Positions 48,312 to 56,634 of a stretch of DNA of 58,924 nt are shown one piece after another. The stretch covers positions 1 to 58,924 of IMG/VR virus record IMGVR_UViG_3300042475_004926; one strand, written 5' to 3'. Positions within the stretch are counted from its first letter, which is position 1; every line of letters starts with the position of its first letter. The notes beneath the pieces were generated by a model that saw nothing but the letters and a program-made list of their open reading frames with translations, made no database searches and was not told the origin of the DNA. Made by a program: the position numbers and the translations under genes. The DNA is from a virus.

Positions 48312-48883
48312 TGTCTAGGTCTAAAAAAGATATTGTGGTGAATACGGAGGGAAGTCTACCAGATTTAGTAAAGGAGGCTATTTGTTTCTATAAGGGTTGC
48401 TACCCTGAATACTCATTCTCGGAAATCTGTCGAAGGGTAAATCGGAAGATAACTCCTTTGGATATTAATGAGGATTTAGTAGTCAGAGTTATTGAGGCTG
48501 AACCTAATTTGGTTGCTAAATACCGGAAGGGCGGGGCTGAAGCCGTCAAAATGGGCATGGAATTAAAGGAGTTAAAGTATGCTACTTTATATTCCCGGGT
48601 TCAGTTCTTGGCCGAGGTAATGGATATGGGTAAGTCTGGCTACAGTGACCAAAAAGTTACTGGTCGGGGTGACGTTATCGAATTAGTTTCTAAAAATCTT
48701 TCTGCCTCTTTGGAAGCACATAAACAACTTACTGCCATCATGTTTATGGTAGAGGGTGCTACTGAAGTAGTCAGTGAAGAAGACTATGTTGATGTCGCTG
48801 TTTACCCTCAATTCCTAGAACCCGCCCCAAATCAGATTGAGGCTAGTGCTGAATTAGCCCCCGATTCCGTTGAAAACGTTTAG
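48311..48883 (+). CDS. Protein of unknown function, terminase small subunit candidate
   Basis: 190 residues. The N-terminal part (LVKEAICFYKGCYPEYSFSEICRRVN) looks like a helix-turn-helix, followed by long helices (GMELKELKYATLYSRVQFLAEVMDMG) and an acidic tail. That order suits a terminase small subunit, but the large subunit is 5 kb away, so confidence is low. Confidence 0.5.
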   Translation: MSRSKKDIVVNTEGSLPDLVKEAICFYKGCYPEYSFSEICRRVNRKITPLDINEDLVVRVIEAEPNLVAKYRKGGAEAVKMGMELKELKYATLYSRVQFLAEVMDMGKSGYSDQKVTGRGDVIELVSKNLSASLEAHKQLTAIMFMVEGATEVVSEEDYVDVAVYPQFLEPAPNQIEASAELAPDSVENV

Positions 48884-48906
48884 TCACTAACAACCATAAA
48901 AACAAC

Positions 48907-49542
48907 ATGGTCAATATTGCCCACGGATTGAAACCCAAGAACCGCTATCAAGAACAGTTTCTACGGTCTTTACGGACAAATACCATTTCTATTGGTGTTG
49001 GTGAGGCTGGTACTGGTAAGACTCTGATTGCGATGTATTCCGCCCTTTTAGCTCTTAATAATCCAGATGACCCCATTAATAGTGTTTTATATGTAAGACC
49101 GTTTGTAAGAGACAGGGATGAGGTTGATATTGGGGCTATGCCAGGTGATTATGGGGAAAAAGTAGATTCATTGGGAACTCCCCTATGGACTAATCTTTCT
49201 GAAATTGCCCACCCTAAAGATTTCCAGAAGCTCCGTTCTACTATAGAAATTAGCCACATCGGTAATATTAAAGGAGCTAGTTTGTCTAATACCTTTATTA
49301 TTTTTGATGAGGCTGAGGACGCTACTGAACGTCTGTTTAAAGCCGTGGTAACTAGAATTGCACACGGTTCAAAGCTCTGTATTATCGGAGACCCCACCCA
49401 ATGTAGTTTGAAAACTGAAGCCTATTTACCAATTGCCGCAAACCGGTTGAATGATGTGGAAGGTGTTGGGGTAACTTTCTTTCCGAAGGGTACGTCGGTT
49501 CGCCATCCAATTCTGGCCAAAATTTTAGAAGCACTAGGTTAA
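48907..49542 (+). CDS. phoH: PhoH-family ATPase
   Basis: 211 residues. RYQEQFLRSLRTNTISIGVGEAGTGKTLIA gives Walker A, FIIFDEAED Walker B, and CIIGDPTQCSL the PhoH sensor motif; VRPFVRDRDEVDIGAMPGDYGEKVD is the PhoH-specific loop. PhoH-like proteins are widespread in cyanophages and are probably RNA helicase-like ATPases; a phosphate-stress role is possible but unproven. Confidence 0.93.
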   Translation: MVNIAHGLKPKNRYQEQFLRSLRTNTISIGVGEAGTGKTLIAMYSALLALNNPDDPINSVLYVRPFVRDRDEVDIGAMPGDYGEKVDSLGTPLWTNLSEIAHPKDFQKLRSTIEISHIGNIKGASLSNTFIIFDEAEDATERLFKAVVTRIAHGSKLCIIGDPTQCSLKTEAYLPIAANRLNDVEGVGVTFFPKGTSVRHPILAKILEALG

Positions 49543-49570
49543 TCTAAAGTTAATCCTGAATTAAATATTA

Positions 49571-49606
49571 AACCACCTTGACGGGTGGTTTTTTTGTTGC
49601 TATAAT
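49571..49606 (+). promoter_or_regulatory. Overlapping terminator and promoter, copy 1
   Basis: AACCACC-loop-GGTGGTT then TTTTTT: a terminator for phoH. Within it TTGACG (49578-49583) forms a -35, 17-nt spacer, TATAAT (49601-49606) for the KilA-N gene. The same DNA therefore ends one transcript and starts the next. Confidence 0.8.
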
Positions 49607-49635
49607 AAACAGGATACCTATTTCTGGACTAAACT

Positions 49636-50352
49636 ATGTCTAATTTATCTTATAACGGACAAATCATCGAACAGCGTCAGACCGATAACTATGTCAATCT
49701 GACGCAAATGGCTAAAGCTAATGATGTAGTGGTCTATGAATTTACCCGCAGTGAATTTGCCACGGGATACCTGAAAGCCTTACAGGAGTCCATTAACGGA
49801 AAATCTCCGCTTATAATGGTTAAAGGTTTCGGTGCTGATAAAACCACTTGGGGTCACCCTTTAGTAGCAATTGCTTTTGGTCAGTGGATTAGCCCAGAGT
49901 TCCATGTTTGGTGTAACCTAAATATTCAAACTCTGATGACTAACGGTACAGTTAGTCTGCCCCTAGTAGTACAACCTAAATTAGCAAGCGAAGAAAAGGC
50001 AGTTAAGGTAGCTGAGGCTGTCCACCACATTCAAACACTACTATCCGTCAATAACCCCCGATTAGCGCAATTCTTGATTGACCATGCTATTTCCGATTTA
50101 ATGCCAAGTCAGGCTACTTTAACTGGGGATTCCTTGCAAGGGGTTGTCGAGATTGCCTTAGAAATGGGATTTAACCCTTCCCATGATAATCGGTCTCAAC
50201 TTGGAAAATACGTTAAAAAGAGTTGTCGTCAACTAAGTCAACAAGAGAAACGGTTAGTCAACGGGGCAATGCGAGAGATAGCAGTTTATCCGGCAAATCA
50301 CCCAGAAGTGAGAGAGGCAATAGAAGGATTTTTCAGCACTATAAACGGTTAA
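49636..50352 (+). CDS. KilA-N domain protein 1
   Basis: 238 residues. The first 110 (NYVNLTQMAKANDV, FTRSEFATGYLKALQE, VKGFGADKTTWGHPLVAIAFGQWISPEFHVWC) are a full KilA-N DNA-binding domain. The C-terminal part is a predicted helical dimer region with a basic end. KilA-N proteins are usually phage regulators or antirepressors. It and the next gene are tandem duplicates with identical upstream regions. Confidence 0.9.
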   Translation: MSNLSYNGQIIEQRQTDNYVNLTQMAKANDVVVYEFTRSEFATGYLKALQESINGKSPLIMVKGFGADKTTWGHPLVAIAFGQWISPEFHVWCNLNIQTLMTNGTVSLPLVVQPKLASEEKAVKVAEAVHHIQTLLSVNNPRLAQFLIDHAISDLMPSQATLTGDSLQGVVEIALEMGFNPSHDNRSQLGKYVKKSCRQLSQQEKRLVNGAMREIAVYPANHPEVREAIEGFFSTING

Positions 50353-50371
50353 CGATACAAAATAAAACATT

Positions 50372-50407
50372 AACCACCTTGACGGGTGGTTTTTTTGTTG
50401 CTATAAT
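50372..50407 (+). promoter_or_regulatory. Overlapping terminator and promoter, copy 2
   Basis: Same unit as 49571: AACCACC...GGTGGTT, T tract, TTGACG (50379-50384), 17-nt spacer, TATAAT (50402-50407). Confidence 0.8.
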
Positions 50408-50436
50408 AAACAGGATACCTATTTCTGGACTAAACT

Positions 50437-51141
50437 ATGTCTAATTTATCTTACAACGGACAAATCATCGAACAGCGTCAGACTGATAACTATGTTAATC
50501 TGACGCAAATGGCTAAAGCTAATGATGTTCAGTTAAAACATTTCAATGAAAGTGAGTTTGCCAAAAAGTATCTGAAAGCCTTACAGGAGTCCATTAGTCG
50601 GGATTCCCGACTTATGGAAGTTAAAGGTTTCGGTGCTGATAAAACCACTTGGGGTCATCCTTTAGTAGCAATTGCTTTTGGTCAGTGGATTAGCCCAGAG
50701 TTCCATGTTTGGTGTAACCTTAACATCCAGACCCTAATAACTAAAGGGTCTGTAAGTTTAGCCCCCGTAGAACAGCCTCAGTTACCCCCGAATAAAGTAG
50801 CCCTAGAGATTAGTCGGGACGTGCGAGAAATTACGGATAACCTAACGGACAACCCAAGATTAGCCCAATTCTTAATTGACCATGCGATTTCTGGCATTAT
50901 GCCAAGTCAGGCTACTTTAACTGGGGATTCCTTGCAAGGAGTTGTTGAGATTGCACTAGAAATGGGATTTCAAGTTGACCACAGCAGTCGGTCACAGCTT
51001 GGGAAGTTTGTGAAAAAACTTTGTGGTCAACTTAACCAACCTGAGAAACGGTTAGTTAACGGCACAACACGAGAAGTTGCTTGTTATCCATCAAACCACC
51101 CTGAAGTGAGACAGGCTATAACAAACTTCTTCACTAAATAA
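50437..51141 (+). CDS. KilA-N domain protein 2
   Basis: 234 residues, paralogue of the gene at 49636. The KilA-N domain is nearly identical from residue 1 except for a block at residues 32-58 (QLKHFNESEFAKKYLKALQESISRDSRLME) where sequence diverges. That block would be the part that reads DNA, so specificity may differ. The C-terminal half is more diverged. Confidence 0.9.
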   Translation: MSNLSYNGQIIEQRQTDNYVNLTQMAKANDVQLKHFNESEFAKKYLKALQESISRDSRLMEVKGFGADKTTWGHPLVAIAFGQWISPEFHVWCNLNIQTLITKGSVSLAPVEQPQLPPNKVALEISRDVREITDNLTDNPRLAQFLIDHAISGIMPSQATLTGDSLQGVVEIALEMGFQVDHSSRSQLGKFVKKLCGQLNQPEKRLVNGTTREVACYPSNHPEVRQAITNFFTK

Positions 51142-51151
51142 TTAAACAAAG

Positions 51152-51177
51152 AACCACCTTAACCGGTGGTTTTTTTG
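51152..51177 (+). terminator. Terminator after the KilA-N pair
   Basis: AACCACC-TTAA-CCGGTGGTT then TTTTT; it resembles the two upstream units but has no -35/-10, so only the terminator function remains. Confidence 0.8.
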
Positions 51178-51232
51178 TGCCTAAACGATACCGCCCAAAA
51201 TATTTTTGAATCCCCCTGCCCACTGAGAAAAT

Positions 51233-52075
51233 ATGTACTCCCCCGTTGAAGCTTTTACCACTTGTGTTGGTTATTCGGATTTTTTGTCTTGGTCTTTACT
51301 TTTCAATCGTCCGCAGTTCGATAATCTGGTAGTCCTCACTACACCCCAAGACCTGAAAACCCAAGAGGTATGTTCCTTTCACCATGTTCAGTGTTATGCT
51401 ACTGAAGCTTTTTTTGCTGAGGGTCAAACTTTCGGCAAATCCCAGGCAATCGATGAATTTTTGAAGTCTGATGTCTTATCTAAAAGCGGTTGGCTAGTCC
51501 ACTTTGACTCTGATATTGTACTACCACCTCGCTCAATGAATCATATCCGAAAAGAGCTTATAGAAACCGATTGTATATACGGTATTGACCGAGTTAGTGC
51601 AATAGGTTTTGATAAATGGGCAGATTATGTTAGCGACCCTAAAGTATTTTATGAACAGGAAGTCTGGCTCAGATTAGACCGTTTCCCGATTATGCCCCGT
51701 GTCTATAAGGATGGGTATTATGTCCCCATTGGATTCTTTCAAGCTTGGTACGCTCCCAATAGTGAAAATTCCTACCCTACAGTCCATCAAAATGCCGCTA
51801 GAGCCGATATGCTATTTGCTATGCGATGGGGAGGACAGAAGCGCAAATTAATCGCTAATGCTGTAGGAATCCATTTAGAGTCAGAACATGGAAATCTAGG
51901 GGTTAACTGGAACGGACGAAAAACCCCCCCCTTTAAGTCTAGAGTAATTCCAGAACAAGGAGGAGAGTCTGTCTTAGAACTGTGGGAACAAGGGGGAGAG
52001 TCGGTCTTAGGAGTGTGGGAACAATTAGAAAAGGCTTTAGAAGAATTTAAGGATATATGGTTCAGTAACTATTAA
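51233..52075 (+). CDS. Glycosyltransferase (GT-A fold, family 2-like)
   Basis: 280 residues. LVVLTTPQD and WLVHFDSDIVLPP (the D-x-D metal and sugar-nucleotide site), then YGIDRVSAIG and GFFQAWY, are typical of GT-A enzymes. A tandem duplication of EQGGESVLELW/GVW occurs near the C-terminus. It could modify phage DNA, virion or host surface glycans; acceptor unknown. Confidence 0.65.
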   Translation: MYSPVEAFTTCVGYSDFLSWSLLFNRPQFDNLVVLTTPQDLKTQEVCSFHHVQCYATEAFFAEGQTFGKSQAIDEFLKSDVLSKSGWLVHFDSDIVLPPRSMNHIRKELIETDCIYGIDRVSAIGFDKWADYVSDPKVFYEQEVWLRLDRFPIMPRVYKDGYYVPIGFFQAWYAPNSENSYPTVHQNAARADMLFAMRWGGQKRKLIANAVGIHLESEHGNLGVNWNGRKTPPFKSRVIPEQGGESVLELWEQGGESVLGVWEQLEKALEEFKDIWFSNY

Positions 52076-52084
52076 CAGGCAAGA

Positions 52085-52113
52085 AAAAACCCCCTATACT
52101 CTAGGGGGTTAAA
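52085..52113. terminator. Bidirectional terminator
   Basis: AACCCCCTA-TACTC-TAGGGGGTT with A residues on the left and TTAAAT on the right. On the minus strand it ends TTTTTT and serves the tRNA at 52134; on the plus strand it follows the glycosyltransferase. Confidence 0.7.
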
Positions 52114-52133
52114 TAAACCAAACAAGGAACAAA

Positions 52134-52205
52134 TCTGGGTTGTGGGAGTCGAACCCACCTATGCCGTCTTATGAGGACGGTGCTTATCCGATAAGCTAAA
52201 CCCAG
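52134..52205 (-). tRNA. tRNA with anticodon CAU (Met or Ile2)
   Basis: 72-nt cloverleaf: acceptor CTGGGTT/AACCCAG, D arm AGC...AGC, anticodon arm CCGTC-CTCATAA-GACGG with anticodon CAT, T arm GTGGG-TTCGACT-CCCAC, discriminator A. No encoded CCA. CAU could be elongator Met or lysidine-modified Ile2; sequence alone does not decide. Confidence 0.95.
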
Positions 52206-52230
52206 AAGGTCTTTTGCTCCAGACCTCTTT

Positions 52231-52260
52231 ATTATAACTTAGCCGTTATGGGTTTGTCAA
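52231..52260 (-). promoter_or_regulatory. Promoter for the tRNA
   Basis: TTGACA, 18-nt spacer, TATAAT, overlapping the end of the gene at 52246. Confidence 0.85.
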
Positions 52261-53085
52261 GTCTAAACCAGAAAGAATTTCCTCAATCATCGGGATGTCT
52301 TCCCGTCGGTAGAAATACTCAGTGCTGACTCGTTTGCGTTTACCGTTTTTTAACCCGTAGACATGGCGTTTGGGGGGTTTTTCACCCATTAAGGTTTCCC
52401 ATGCTTGAGCAACTTGAAGGCGGATTTTGCGGAACTCTGTGTTAGTGAAGTCTAAAGCCTTTGCTTCTAAATAATCCTTTAGGGAGAAATCTTCTGGTAG
52501 ATAAAAGGGCAAACCCTTTAGTCCATTTTTCCACCCATCGATTTTTGGATAGACCGTGACTACTTTTTTGAAGTCCTGAATTTCTTCGCTCAACTTGTCA
52601 ACTTTCCCAACTAGGCAAGTCATGACCATTTCAATGTTAGCCAGACGGTCTGAGTCGGAAACAAAACCCGTGACCGACCTAATCCAAGTGTCTATTCCAA
52701 TTGAAGCAAAGGCTAAAAGACTTTTTCGAGCCACTGGATTAGCGGCTTTTGATTCAAAGCCGTAGTAGGAAATAATAGCGGCCGCCGCTTTGCTATTGAC
52801 AATGTTCGCAAGATTAACACTGTCGCAATCCCCTTTAAGCGTCTGGGAGAAAACCTTACCCTGGAAGGGTTTCAAGCATTCTGGCACTGTTTTTGATTCG
52901 GGGGTTTCTTGGGAAAGATTTGCAATAACCCGACCCTCTGAGAACATACTCCCACGTTGAACCCCGCATAATCGGGCTAACGCAGATTGACTCATACCAC
53001 AGGTTTTCCCGTCCGCACTGACGAAGAATTGCAATTCCATATCTAATTCGGGGACTTTAACGATTGTGGGTTTAACGGTTTCCAT
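52246..53085 (-). CDS. Antirepressor-like protein
   Basis: 279 residues. MELQFFVSADGKTCGMSQSALARLCGVQRGSMFSE matches the shared N-terminal domain of the antirepressor-like genes at 31-34 kb; AAAAIISYYGFESK and LLAFASIGIDTWIRS are a second conserved block typical of cyanobacterial phage antirepressors. The C-terminal third is basic (GEKPPKRHVYGLKNGKRKRVSTEYFYR). Confidence 0.6.
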   Translation of the reverse strand: METVKPTIVKVPELDMELQFFVSADGKTCGMSQSALARLCGVQRGSMFSEGRVIANLSQETPESKTVPECLKPFQGKVFSQTLKGDCDSVNLANIVNSKAAAAIISYYGFESKAANPVARKSLLAFASIGIDTWIRSVTGFVSDSDRLANIEMVMTCLVGKVDKLSEEIQDFKKVVTVYPKIDGWKNGLKGLPFYLPEDFSLKDYLEAKALDFTNTEFRKIRLQVAQAWETLMGEKPPKRHVYGLKNGKRKRVSTEYFYRREDIPMIEEILSGLDLTNP

Positions 53086-53120
53086 TTTATACCTCTTTGG
53101 TGTTTTCTGATTACTTTAAC

Positions 53121-53150
53121 AGTATAACTTAGTTTTTATGGGTTTGTCAA
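53121..53150 (-). promoter_or_regulatory. Promoter for 52246-53085
   Basis: TTGACA, 18-nt spacer, TATACT. Confidence 0.8.
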
Positions 53151-53157
53151 CTTCCTA

Positions 53158-53185
53158 ACAAAAAAAAAATCCCCAGCTAGGCTAG
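53158..53185 (-). terminator. Terminator after the MazG-like gene
   Basis: CCCTAGC-CTA-GCTGGGG followed by ATTTTTTTTTT on the minus strand. Confidence 0.8.
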
Positions 53186-53210
53186 GGTTATTAAAGTTGA
53201 GTCAGTTTAA

Positions 53211-53798
53211 TTAGCGATAATCTCCATCCCCTTTAATAGTACCTGCCAATTTTCGGGCAGATAGCTTTGCCATGTTCAAGTTCATTATACTGAGAAGGTT
53301 GTTAAACCCGAACAGGAGGGCTAACTCATCAAGAATGGCGAACAGGGACATTATCCGCACCTTAGACTGTAGGGTATCTAGGGATTGGTATGCTTCATCA
53401 CCTCGTAGTTGTTTTTTGTGAATACCAGCGAAGAAGCCAGCATAAATTACCGCTTTTTCAAACACTTTACTCAATCTCATGACAGCATAGCGTGACGAAT
53501 CTGGTCTGCCCAAAGAGTATTGTGAAAATAAGGTGGACAGTGGGGGGAGTCCCAGATGCTTAACTATTCGACACAAGTAGTAAACTACGTCCCCCAGTTC
53601 TAGGGCGATTGCCTTAAGGTTAGTGTCATCTTGAGCTATTTGGTCATTATAGCACTCGATGGTTTCAGCTAACTCATTAACCAAACCCAGAATGGAATAA
53701 GTCAGGGCTACTTCATCAGGGTAAACTGCTGTAGAGTCCGTAAACTCCATATATGAGTCTAGGTAAGCCAAATTTTCTGGTGTTAATTCAAATCGCAT
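53211..53798 (-). CDS. MazG-like nucleotide pyrophosphohydrolase
   Basis: 195 residues. GLVNELAETIECYND gives E-x-x-E and ALELGDVVYYLCRIVKHLG the E-x-x-D, the metal-binding helices of the MazG/all-alpha NTP-PPase fold. The end, MAKLSARKLAGTIKGDGDYR, is the family's lid with NLNMAKL. It hydrolyses nucleoside triphosphates, possibly dUTP or a modified dNTP or (p)ppGpp; the substrate is not shown. Confidence 0.85.
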   Translation of the reverse strand: MRFELTPENLAYLDSYMEFTDSTAVYPDEVALTYSILGLVNELAETIECYNDQIAQDDTNLKAIALELGDVVYYLCRIVKHLGLPPLSTLFSQYSLGRPDSSRYAVMRLSKVFEKAVIYAGFFAGIHKKQLRGDEAYQSLDTLQSKVRIMSLFAILDELALLFGFNNLLSIMNLNMAKLSARKLAGTIKGDGDYR

Positions 53799-53831
53799 AG
53801 GGTTTTAGGTCTTTCAGGTTTGTATGTTCCC

Positions 53832-53860
53832 AGCATAACATACCGCTTATGGTTTGTCAA
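53832..53860 (-). promoter_or_regulatory. Promoter for 53211-53798
   Basis: TTGACA, 17-nt spacer, TATGCT. Confidence 0.75.
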
Positions 53861-53943
53861 TACCTTTAGCCATAATTAAATCTTATCGCTAGGTTAAGCC
53901 CCCATCGCCCAATCTAAGACAGAAGCGATTGAGCGTAGAGAAA

Positions 53944-56577
53944 ATGGCAAAACCTGGAAAATTAAAATTATATTTACACCCTGGACAACAAGAAGTATTC
54001 GGAAACCCTGCCAGATTCAAGGTTTTGGTCTCATCGAGGAGATTTGGGAAAAATTTAGAAGAAAACACCCCTATTTTGACCAAAAATGGTTATAAACCGA
54101 TTAAGGAAATTTTCACTGGGGACACTGTATATAATGAACAGGGTTTACCTGTAAAAGTTTTAGCGGCTACCGAGGTATTTGAAGATGATTGCTACGATAT
54201 TGTCTTTGAAAATGGACAGGTTATCAGAGCAGGGAAAAACCATGAGTGGGTTTTGGAGCTAAACCGTAAGTTAGAGTCTAACACATGGACTACTGAGGAA
54301 ATATTCTATTACCATCAAAACATTCAAAAGGGAAGTAAAAAACTTAATTTATCTGTTCCTCGTAAAATTTTGCATCCGTGGGAAAGCTTTTTTATAGCCG
54401 ATGTAATCCCTGTTGGAAGACATCGAACTAAGTGTATTCAGGTAGAAGGAGGGATTTTCCTATGTAGTAAGAGTAATATCCCCACCCATAACTCCCGGCT
54501 ATTATTGACTACTTTAATCGAAAGGGCTATTAATTACAACGGCAACTATGATAAAGCTTCTCCCCCCGTCGTTTTGCTCGTTATGCCTAGCTTAAAACAG
54601 GCTAAACAAATCCACTGGGAACCACTTGTAAATATTCTAGATGGACACCCAGCAGTTAAAAGAATTTTTAAGTCTGAATGCAGAATCGTTTTTAAAGGAA
54701 ATAAACCAGACATCATCCTCAGAGGAGCCAATGAAGATAACGGCGATAATATGCGGGGGTTGAAGATATATTTTGCTGGATTAGATGAGATGCAAGATAT
54801 AAAACCCATTGTATGGACGGAAGTGATTCGCCCTGCTTTAGTTGATACTAAAAATAGTACATCTTTAATTATTGGCTGTGTTAATCCTAATACAAAAGTA
54901 CTAACTCCCACTGGAATCAAGGAAATTAAAGATTTTGACTCCGATACAAAAGAGAAAGAGTATTTACCCATTTCTGAGGACATCTATGGAATAGGTAGAG
55001 AGTTCCACAAAGCAGATGGCTTCTTTAACAATGGTATCGTGGAAACGAGAAAAATCTCAACCAACTATGGGTTTACTTTAGAATCCTCCCTGAACCACCC
55101 TATTTTAACCAAAGATGGATGGAAGAAAACGGGTGAACTGGAAGTTGGGGATAAGGTAGCCATAGACTATGGGATGGAAGTCTGGGGGAACATTGACCCC
55201 CTAGCTGATTTTGAAGGGACTGGGACTGAGATAAACGGCTTAAGTATTTCAGGTGGGATGACTGAGCAGTTAGCCCATTTCTTAGGGTGGGGCATAGCAC
55301 AAGGGAATTTTGCCAGTGCTTTTCATAATAGCGATGATTTAGGGAAATTCCTGAACCTGTTAAAGCACTTAGGTATGCGAAAGTTTTTCCCTAATAATCA
55401 GGTGATACCCTCTTGGTTGTGGAACGGAAAAAGAGAGTGGGCTGTGTCTTTTATAAAGGGATACATAGTAGGGGCGGGTTTGAGGGATGACCAAAAAAGA
55501 ATAGTCCTCAGAAGCCCGTCAAAAGAGCTTTTAAGAGAGATGCAATTACTACTGACTAATTTAGGGGTAGTGGCGTGTCTTGGAGGGGATGGGCTGGTTT
55601 TAAACGGGTTTAACCCCGGTGAACCCTTAAAAAATCAAGACTATTACTGGGATACAATCAAAACCCTTGAACAATCAGAATGTCAGACTTTTGATTTCAC
55701 CATTCCAGAAACCCATTCTTTCTGGTCTAACGGGTTTATCAGTCATAATACGCCCAAAGGGGCAGGTACATTTTTCCATAGTCTCTACCTACAAGGTGGT
55801 GAAGTTCCTAATTGGGCTAGTTTTTTAAAGACAGTTTATGATAATCCCTTTATTCCCCTTGATGAAATCCAAAGAACCAAAGAGTCATTACCCGAAAAAA
55901 TCTTTAGACAAGAATTTTTAGCATCTTGGGAATCTTTTGATGGTCAGATATTCTCAGATTTAGATAAGAGACACTTACTGGATGATGATGATTTACCGAC
56001 AAAATTTGACCAAGTATATATCGGAGTGGACTGGGGAGATGTGAATCCTGCCCTAGTAGTGGTGGGAAGACGAGGAGCCGCTTATTTTGTGATTGATTGT
56101 TGGGAAAATCCCAACCCTAAAGCGGCCATTGAACAACGAGTCCACAATGAGAAAGCCATTGAGTTAGCCAGAACGCATGGTGTCAACCGTGGATATGCTG
56201 ACCCGTCACAACCAGGAAGAATTTTAACCATGAGAAAAGCGGGTGTTCCCAAGTTAATGGAGGGCTATAATAGGGTATCAGAAGGTAATGGGGTGGTTAA
56301 CACTTTATTACACCAAGATAAACTTTTTATTGCCAAATCCTGTAAAAGGGTTTTTGAGGACATGACTGCATATCACCGAGAGTCTAAAGAAGGGAATGTT
56401 ACCGAGAAAGTGGCTGAAGGGCAAAGAGACCATTTTTGCGATGCTTTGCGTTACGTTTTGGCTACTTTGGAGCATCGGAATATTGAGAATATCATCGATA
56501 GTATGGGTGCAAATACCCTAATACCCAGTGTCCCCCAAGATGATAGTCTCTACGGGAATTATAATTCTGGCTATTAA
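53944..56577 (+). CDS. terL: Terminase large subunit with two inteins
   Basis: 877 residues from ATG 53944 (TTG 53929 is another start). Exteins joined: LYLHPGQQEVF...VLVSSRRFGK + SRLLLTTLIE (Walker A split by intein 1), then FAGLDEMQD (Walker B), then SLIIG + TPKG (motif III split by intein 2), then IGVDWGDVNPALVVVG, YADPSQPGR and DHFCDALRYVL (RNase H-like nuclease with D residues). After splicing the enzyme is about 439 residues, the usual TerL size. It packages DNA with the portal downstream. Splicing is required because intein 1 breaks the ATP-binding loop. Confidence 0.95.
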   Translation: MAKPGKLKLYLHPGQQEVFGNPARFKVLVSSRRFGKNLEENTPILTKNGYKPIKEIFTGDTVYNEQGLPVKVLAATEVFEDDCYDIVFENGQVIRAGKNHEWVLELNRKLESNTWTTEEIFYYHQNIQKGSKKLNLSVPRKILHPWESFFIADVIPVGRHRTKCIQVEGGIFLCSKSNIPTHNSRLLLTTLIERAINYNGNYDKASPPVVLLVMPSLKQAKQIHWEPLVNILDGHPAVKRIFKSECRIVFKGNKPDIILRGANEDNGDNMRGLKIYFAGLDEMQDIKPIVWTEVIRPALVDTKNSTSLIIGCVNPNTKVLTPTGIKEIKDFDSDTKEKEYLPISEDIYGIGREFHKADGFFNNGIVETRKISTNYGFTLESSLNHPILTKDGWKKTGELEVGDKVAIDYGMEVWGNIDPLADFEGTGTEINGLSISGGMTEQLAHFLGWGIAQGNFASAFHNSDDLGKFLNLLKHLGMRKFFPNNQVIPSWLWNGKREWAVSFIKGYIVGAGLRDDQKRIVLRSPSKELLREMQLLLTNLGVVACLGGDGLVLNGFNPGEPLKNQDYYWDTIKTLEQSECQTFDFTIPETHSFWSNGFISHNTPKGAGTFFHSLYLQGGEVPNWASFLKTVYDNPFIPLDEIQRTKESLPEKIFRQEFLASWESFDGQIFSDLDKRHLLDDDDLPTKFDQVYIGVDWGDVNPALVVVGRRGAAYFVIDCWENPNPKAAIEQRVHNEKAIELARTHGVNRGYADPSQPGRILTMRKAGVPKLMEGYNRVSEGNGVVNTLLHQDKLFIAKSCKRVFEDMTAYHRESKEGNVTEKVAEGQRDHFCDALRYVLATLEHRNIENIIDSMGANTLIPSVPQDDSLYGNYNSGY
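54052..54492 (+). other. Class 3 mini-intein in the Walker A motif of TerL
   Basis: 147 residues, from NLEENTPILTKNG to IPTHN, with extein Ser next. Residue 1 is Asn, not Cys or Ser. The W-C-T set of class 3 inteins is present: Trp in NHEWVL (block B), Cys in TKCIQVEG (block F), Thr in IPTHN (block G). There is no endonuclease domain. The block F Cys would start splicing in place of residue 1. Confidence 0.8.
54877..55749 (+). other. Class 1 intein with decayed LAGLIDADG domain in TerL
   Basis: 291 residues. Starts CVNPNTKVLTPTG (Cys1), block B SSLNHPILTKDGW, and ends ETHSFWSNGFISHN with Thr next. The two LAGLIDADG helices AHFLGWGIAQG and SFIKGYIVGAG lack the acidic residue at the usual catalytic position (Q and A). 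Splicing residues are intact but endonuclease activity is probably lost. Confidence 0.85.
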
Positions 56578-56634
56578 GGGGCAAGGGGTTAGGCCGCTCA
56601 TGACCTAAGTAGAAGACCTAACCCCGCCCACCCT

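Noticed and set aside
54052-54492. Intein 1 dismissed as dead because residue 1 is Asn
   Set aside because: The W-C-T set of class 3 inteins, which do not need a nucleophile at residue 1, is present.
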